Shown here: positions 24,533 through 28,395 of the stretch, piece after piece
Layout: every line of letters begins with the position of its first letter
Numbering within the stretch: the stretch's first letter is position 1
Assembly (NCBI GenBank): GCA_003142355.1
Contig: PLMF01000261.1
Coordinates: 9,945-38,339, forward strand
Direction of reading: 5' to 3'
Length of the DNA stretch: 28,395 bases
Source: Bryobacterales bacterium
GTDB taxonomy: Bacteria > Acidobacteriota > Terriglobia > Bryobacterales > Bryobacteraceae
The notes under the pieces: generated by a model
Told to the model about the DNA's origin: nothing
The model's database searches: none
The model's input: the letters and a program-made list of their open reading frames with translations, nothing else
Made by a program: the position numbers and the translations under genes

Positions 24533-27436
24533 ATGTCTCTGAAAGCGGCAGCGTTGGGAAGATCGGTTCTGTTCATCATTGTTTGCCTTCTTACTCTCCC
24601 ATGCGACGGTTTCGCCCTCGGCCAGGTTCCGTATGTGCAGGGGATTTACGTCCAGGGCGGTTTCACAATCGTGCAGGGAAAGATGGCCGCGCCGGTTTAT
24701 GTCGATCGCAACGACTATGCCGGCGTCGTTCGCGCTGTCCACGATCTCGAAGCGGATATTGCTCGTGTCACGGGCTGCACTCCGGCGGTTGTTCACGATG
24801 AGAAGGGTCTTGGAGGGAACGTCATCATCGCCGGCACAATCGGAAAGAGCCAGCTTGTCGACCGGTTGATCCGCGAAGGGAAACTGGATGTCACCCGGAT
24901 CGCGGGCAAGTGGGAATCGTTTCTGGTCCAGGTTGTGCCAAGGCCATTGCCGGGCGTGGCCAGCGGGTTGATCATCGCGGGAAGCGATAAGCGAGGAACC
25001 ATTTACGGTATCTACGATCTCTCCGAACAGATTGGAGTGTCGCCGTGGTACTGGTGGGCGGACGTGCCCGTCGCGCATAAAGACGCCCTCTTCGTGAAGC
25101 CGGGGAAATACGTGCAAGGGGAACCCGCGGTCAAGTATCGCGGCATCTTTTTGAACGACGAAGCACCGGCGCTTTCCGGCTGGACGAAGGAGAAATTCGG
25201 CGGTTTCAACCATGAATTCTACGTGAAGGTCTTCGAACTTCTGCTGCGGTTGAAGGGCAACTACCTCTGGCCCGCGATGTGGGGCAACGCGTTCAGCGAG
25301 GATGATCCGCTCAATTCCCAGCTCGCGGACGAATATGGCATCGTCATGGGAACTTCGCATCACGAGCCGATGCTGAGGGCGCAGCAGGAGTGGAAGCGGC
25401 ACGGCGAGGGTCCGTGGAACTACAACACCAACGCCGCGATCCTGCGCGCGTTTTGGGAAGAAGGCATTCAGCGCAATAAGAGTTACGAGAGCATCGTTAC
25501 GGTCGGCATGCGCGGCGATGGCGACTTGCCCATGGCGGCGGCCGACGATATGCCCGCGAATATTGCGTTGCTGGAAAGAGTCGTGGCCGATCAGCGGGCG
25601 ATCCTGGCGAAGGATGTCAAGCCGAAGTTGCCGGAGGTTCCGCAACTCTGGGCGCTCTACAAAGAAGTGCAGGAATACTACGACAAGGGAATGCGCGTCC
25701 CCGACGATGTGACTTTGCTGTGGTGCGACGACAACTGGGGCAACATTCGCCGTCTGCCCACCGGGGAGGAACGGAAGAGAAGCGGCGGCGCCGGGGTCTA
25801 TTATCACTTCGACTACGTGGGCGGCCCCCGCAATTACAAGTGGCTCAATACCAACCCCATCGCCAAGGTATGGGAGCAGATGAATCTGGCCCTCCAGTAC
25901 GACGCCAAACGGATCTGGATTGTGAACGTCGGCGACCTCAAGCCGATGGAGTTCCCCATCGAGTTCTTCCTGGATTTCGCCCGCGATCCGCAAAGGTGGC
26001 CAAAGGAAAGAGTATCGGAATTCACCAGGCTGTGGGCGGAACGGGAATTCGGACCCGCTCCCGCCGTGGAAATCGCGGACATTGTCTCCAAATACACGAA
26101 ATACAACGGCAGGCGCAAACCGGAACTCCTCGATCCAGCCACGTTCAGCCTCCAGAATTATAACGAAGCGGATACCGTGCTGGCCGGCTGGAAAGCGATC
26201 GCGGACAAGGCGGAGCGCATCTACCGCGGCTTGCCCGAGAACACCAAGGACGCGTTTTTCGAGCTGGTTCTCTTTCCCACCAAAGCTTCCTTCCAGGTGA
26301 GTGAACTCTACATCACCGCCGGGAAGAACCGATGGTATGCCGGACAGGGCCGCGCCAGCGCAAACGATCTGGCCGCACGGGCGAAGGGGCTGTTTCAGGC
26401 CGATGCGGATCTGTCGGATTCCTACAATCACACTTTGGCCCATGGCAAGTGGGACCACATGATGGACCAGACGCACATCGGTTACACGTATTGGCAAGAG
26501 CCGCCCACGAACACGATGCCGAGTGTCACGGAGATCGAGGTTCCGGAAGCGGCGGAAATGGGCGTCGCCATAGAGGGTTCCGCCGCCGCCTGGCCGGGGG
26601 CGCGGGATGAGCCGGTTCTGCCGGAATTCGACGCATACAATCGACCGCGACGGTACATCGACGTGTTTAACCGTGGACGCGCGCCGTTCGAGTTCTCGGC
26701 TACGGCCAGCGCCCCCTGGATCGTTCTGAGCACAGTGCGAGGGAAAGTTGAGAAGGAACAGCGCATTTGGGTGAACATAGATTGGCGCCAGGCGCCCCAA
26801 AGACCAGGTAATGGATATATTCGGATCGCCCGTGGCGGCGGCGATTCGGTGACGGTGAAGGTCAGCGCATTCAATCCGCCAAAACCCACGCGATCTACTC
26901 TGAAGGGCTTCGTCGAAGCAGATGGTTACGTATCCATCGAGGCGGAGCATTACACAAAGAAGATCGATGCCGGTACGGTCCGGTGGGAGAAGATTGAGGG
27001 TTTCGGGCGGACCCTCTCGGGCATGGCGGTATTTCCCGTTACCGCGAAGAGCGTGACCCCGCCGCGGGATTCTCCTTGTCTCGAATATCAAATGTACTTA
27101 TTCCATCCGGGGAGAATTGAAGTCGAGGCGATTATCGCTCCGACATTGAACTTTGTTCCCGGCCGGGGCCTTCGCTTCGCGGTTTCCTTTGACGACCAGC
27201 CGCCCCAGACGGTCGATGCGCTGGCGCAGAACTCGCAAAGCGACTGGGAGGAATCCGTGAAGGACAGCGTTCGCAAAGTCAAATCCACTCACACGCTGGC
27301 AAAGTCCGGCTATCACACGCTGAAATTCTGGATGGTCGATCCCAGCCTGGTGCTGGAGAAACTCGTCGTAAACCTGGGCGGCGTGAAACCCAGCTATCTT
27401 GGCCCGCCTGAAAGCTATCGCGGTGGCGGCCAATGA
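24533..27436 (+). CDS. Secreted GH115 xylan alpha-1,2-glucuronidase
   Basis: A 967-residue protein starting at the ATG at 24533, which has a GAGGAG ribosome site and a signal peptide (hydrophobic SVLFIIVCLLTLPC). The GH115 plan is visible: an N-terminal alpha/beta domain (GGNVIIAGT, DKRGTIYGIYDLSEQIG), a barrel with YRGIFLNDEAPALSGW near residue 200, GTSHHEPMLRAQQEW (His276, His277, Glu278) and WCDDNWGNIRRLP, a helical domain, and a C-terminal beta domain starting near GYVSIEAEHYTK. GH115 enzymes release 4-O-methylglucuronic acid from internal and terminal xylose units of polymeric xylan, complementing GH67, which acts only on terminal ones. It is separated from the symporter by the multi-hairpin repeat and may have its own promoter. 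Confidence 0.93.
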   Translation: MSLKAAALGRSVLFIIVCLLTLPCDGFALGQVPYVQGIYVQGGFTIVQGKMAAPVYVDRNDYAGVVRAVHDLEADIARVTGCTPAVVHDEKGLGGNVIIAGTIGKSQLVDRLIREGKLDVTRIAGKWESFLVQVVPRPLPGVASGLIIAGSDKRGTIYGIYDLSEQIGVSPWYWWADVPVAHKDALFVKPGKYVQGEPAVKYRGIFLNDEAPALSGWTKEKFGGFNHEFYVKVFELLLRLKGNYLWPAMWGNAFSEDDPLNSQLADEYGIVMGTSHHEPMLRAQQEWKRHGEGPWNYNTNAAILRAFWEEGIQRNKSYESIVTVGMRGDGDLPMAAADDMPANIALLERVVADQRAILAKDVKPKLPEVPQLWALYKEVQEYYDKGMRVPDDVTLLWCDDNWGNIRRLPTGEERKRSGGAGVYYHFDYVGGPRNYKWLNTNPIAKVWEQMNLALQYDAKRIWIVNVGDLKPMEFPIEFFLDFARDPQRWPKERVSEFTRLWAEREFGPAPAVEIADIVSKYTKYNGRRKPELLDPATFSLQNYNEADTVLAGWKAIADKAERIYRGLPENTKDAFFELVLFPTKASFQVSELYITAGKNRWYAGQGRASANDLAARAKGLFQADADLSDSYNHTLAHGKWDHMMDQTHIGYTYWQEPPTNTMPSVTEIEVPEAAEMGVAIEGSAAAWPGARDEPVLPEFDAYNRPRRYIDVFNRGRAPFEFSATASAPWIVLSTVRGKVEKEQRIWVNIDWRQAPQRPGNGYIRIARGGGDSVTVKVSAFNPPKPTRSTLKGFVEADGYVSIEAEHYTKKIDAGTVRWEKIEGFGRTLSGMAVFPVTAKSVTPPRDSPCLEYQMYLFHPGRIEVEAIIAPTLNFVPGRGLRFAVSFDDQPPQTVDALAQNSQSDWEESVKDSVRKVKSTHTLAKSGYHTLKFWMVDPSLVLEKLVVNLGGVKPSYLGPPESYRGGGQ

Positions 27437-27441
27437 GCATC

Positions 27442-28395
27442 TCATGCCGCCGCCGTCCGAGGCCGCAACGCTTCGAGCACGCCTTTCCATTTGCGCAGAA
27501 TCAGTTCCGCCAGGTTCAGCGCGAGGGCCAGGGCCACGAGGCCCGGCCATAATTCCATAGTCGAGCGGATGCTGCGGCCGCCGGCATGGAAGACCTCGCG
27601 CGGCGCGGGGTTGAAGCGGCCGCCGGTGGCGGCGGCAGTCTGGCGTAACAACGCCTCGTTATTGCCGTATTCCCGCATTTCGTCTTCCTGGCGATAGAAA
27701 CCCACCTCGGGGAAGGCGCGCGAGTCGGCCAGCGGGCGCACGCGGAAAAGTCCCTGGTTCTGGCCAATGGCCAGACGGCCGCGATAATGGCCGGCGGCTA
27801 CTTTGCCGACCTTTAGCGGAGCCTGGAAGCCGTTGGGGCCGAAGACGAAGATGTCGGGAACCTCGACGGCCTGCGGCGACGGCTCCTCGTGGTAGTCCAC
27901 CACCAGCTCGTTTGAGGCGCGGTCGAAATCGGCGGCGGTTTCGGTTTGGGAAGCGTGCGGCAGAATGTCGCGGAAGATGTTGGCCCACAACCGGTCGAAG
28001 CCCGGCCAGGTCACCCAGTTCACCGCCCAGCGGTTTTTGGCGTCGGAAGTGAATACGGCGGCCCGGCCCAGGCCATATTGCCAGCGCACCAACAACGGGT
28101 CGCCGCGGTCGGCGGTCAGGATGGTGTCGGAAGCCGGACGCGGCTGGAACCGCACGTATCCGCGCAGCGCGGGCGCATTCTCGATGCCGACTCCATCGAG
28201 GATTTCGGCCTGCTTCACGATTTTCGGCGTGAACTGTTTCTCCACCGCCGTGAGGCCGGTGTGCTCCTCGACGTCGCGCAGCAGAATCTGGGCCAGGCCG
28301 GAAGGGTCGTTCAGGAAGTACGATTTGCCATCGGCGCTGGACGCCACCTTTTCCAGAAACGCGCGGTTCACGTCCTGCCCCAGGCCGACGGTGGA
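27442..28395 (-). CDS. Membrane-anchored protein with VWA-like / glutamine-amidotransferase-like region (partial)
   Basis: The frame is open to the window edge (317 codons visible, N-terminus missing). It begins STVGLGQDVNRAFLEKVASSADGKSYFL, the pattern of the last strands of a von Willebrand A domain. It continues with a beta-rich region containing ADRGDPLLVRWQYGLGRAAVFTSDAKNRWAVNW, as found in large membrane proteins of the VWA/DUF1355 type. A single C-terminal transmembrane segment (LWPGLVALALALNLAELIL) is followed by a basic tail. Such proteins often accompany MoxR-type ATPase and DUF58 genes, none of which are visible here. It is convergent with GH115 (5 bases between stops) and probably unrelated to xylan use. 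Confidence 0.75.
   Translation of the reverse strand, partial: STVGLGQDVNRAFLEKVASSADGKSYFLNDPSGLAQILLRDVEEHTGLTAVEKQFTPKIVKQAEILDGVGIENAPALRGYVRFQPRPASDTILTADRGDPLLVRWQYGLGRAAVFTSDAKNRWAVNWVTWPGFDRLWANIFRDILPHASQTETAADFDRASNELVVDYHEEPSPQAVEVPDIFVFGPNGFQAPLKVGKVAAGHYRGRLAIGQNQGLFRVRPLADSRAFPEVGFYRQEDEMREYGNNEALLRQTAAATGGRFNPAPREVFHAGGRSIRSTMELWPGLVALALALNLAELILRKWKGVLEALRPRTAAA

Noticed and set aside
24509..27091. 860-codon minus-strand open frame opposite GH115
   Set aside because: It is an antisense shadow created by G/C-biased third positions; it has no ribosome site or family motif, while the plus strand carries an unmistakable GH115.

Overview
This is a GC-rich bacterial chromosome segment with strong G/C preference at third codon positions and many secreted enzymes of the type common in soil Acidobacteriota (Solibacter/Bryobacter-like). 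That affiliation is inferred from gene content and repeat style; there is no rRNA or other taxonomic marker in the window.

Layout. Positions 1-1871 hold the tail of a probable outer-membrane protein followed by a zinc/manganese-type ABC uptake pair (binding protein and permease; no ATPase visible). Positions 1898-4583 are on the minus strand: a small orphan ParA-type ATPase, a secreted histidine-acid-phosphatase homologue with an altered second catalytic motif, and a secreted cupin. After a roughly 530-bp gene-poor stretch come two divergent secreted proteins: a six-hairpin-type glycosidase (minus, 5114-7381) and a fusion of a formylglycine-generating-enzyme-like domain, a sialidase-like BNR domain and MORN-like repeats (plus, 7417-9681). 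Positions 9704-11292 are a tandem palindromic intergenic repeat split by a complete 1339-bp IS4-family element, with terminal inverted repeats, a 10-bp target duplication and a frameshifted transposase. A tRNA-Pro(UGG) gene lies at 11581-11657 (minus).

The main content is 11854-27436, a glucuronoxylan utilisation locus. It encodes a glucarate-dehydratase-type enolase-superfamily enzyme, a secreted GH67 alpha-glucuronidase interrupted by one in-frame TAG, a secreted CE7-type acetyl-xylan esterase (opposite strand), a secreted two-domain esterase (CE15 glucuronoyl esterase plus SGNH/GDSL hydrolase), a ROK-family regulator, a cytoplasmic GH3 beta-xylosidase, a GPH-type sugar:cation symporter overlapping it, and a secreted GH115 alpha-glucuronidase. 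Read as a pathway, lignin esters (CE15), acetyl groups (CE7, SGNH) and methylglucuronic acid (GH115 and, if functional, GH67) are removed outside the cytoplasm. Xylo-oligosaccharides then enter through the symporter and are cut to xylose by GH3, and the uronic acid may be handled by the dehydratase. No endoxylanase, TonB receptor or uronate dehydrogenase lies in the window.

A multi-hairpin intergenic repeat sits between the symporter and GH115. The window ends inside a minus-strand membrane-anchored protein with a VWA-like end. The points most worth a second look are the amber codon in GH67, the CE15-SGNH fusion, the IS inserted exactly in a tandem palindromic repeat, the FGE-BNR-MORN fusion without catalytic cysteines, and several genes that look leaderless.
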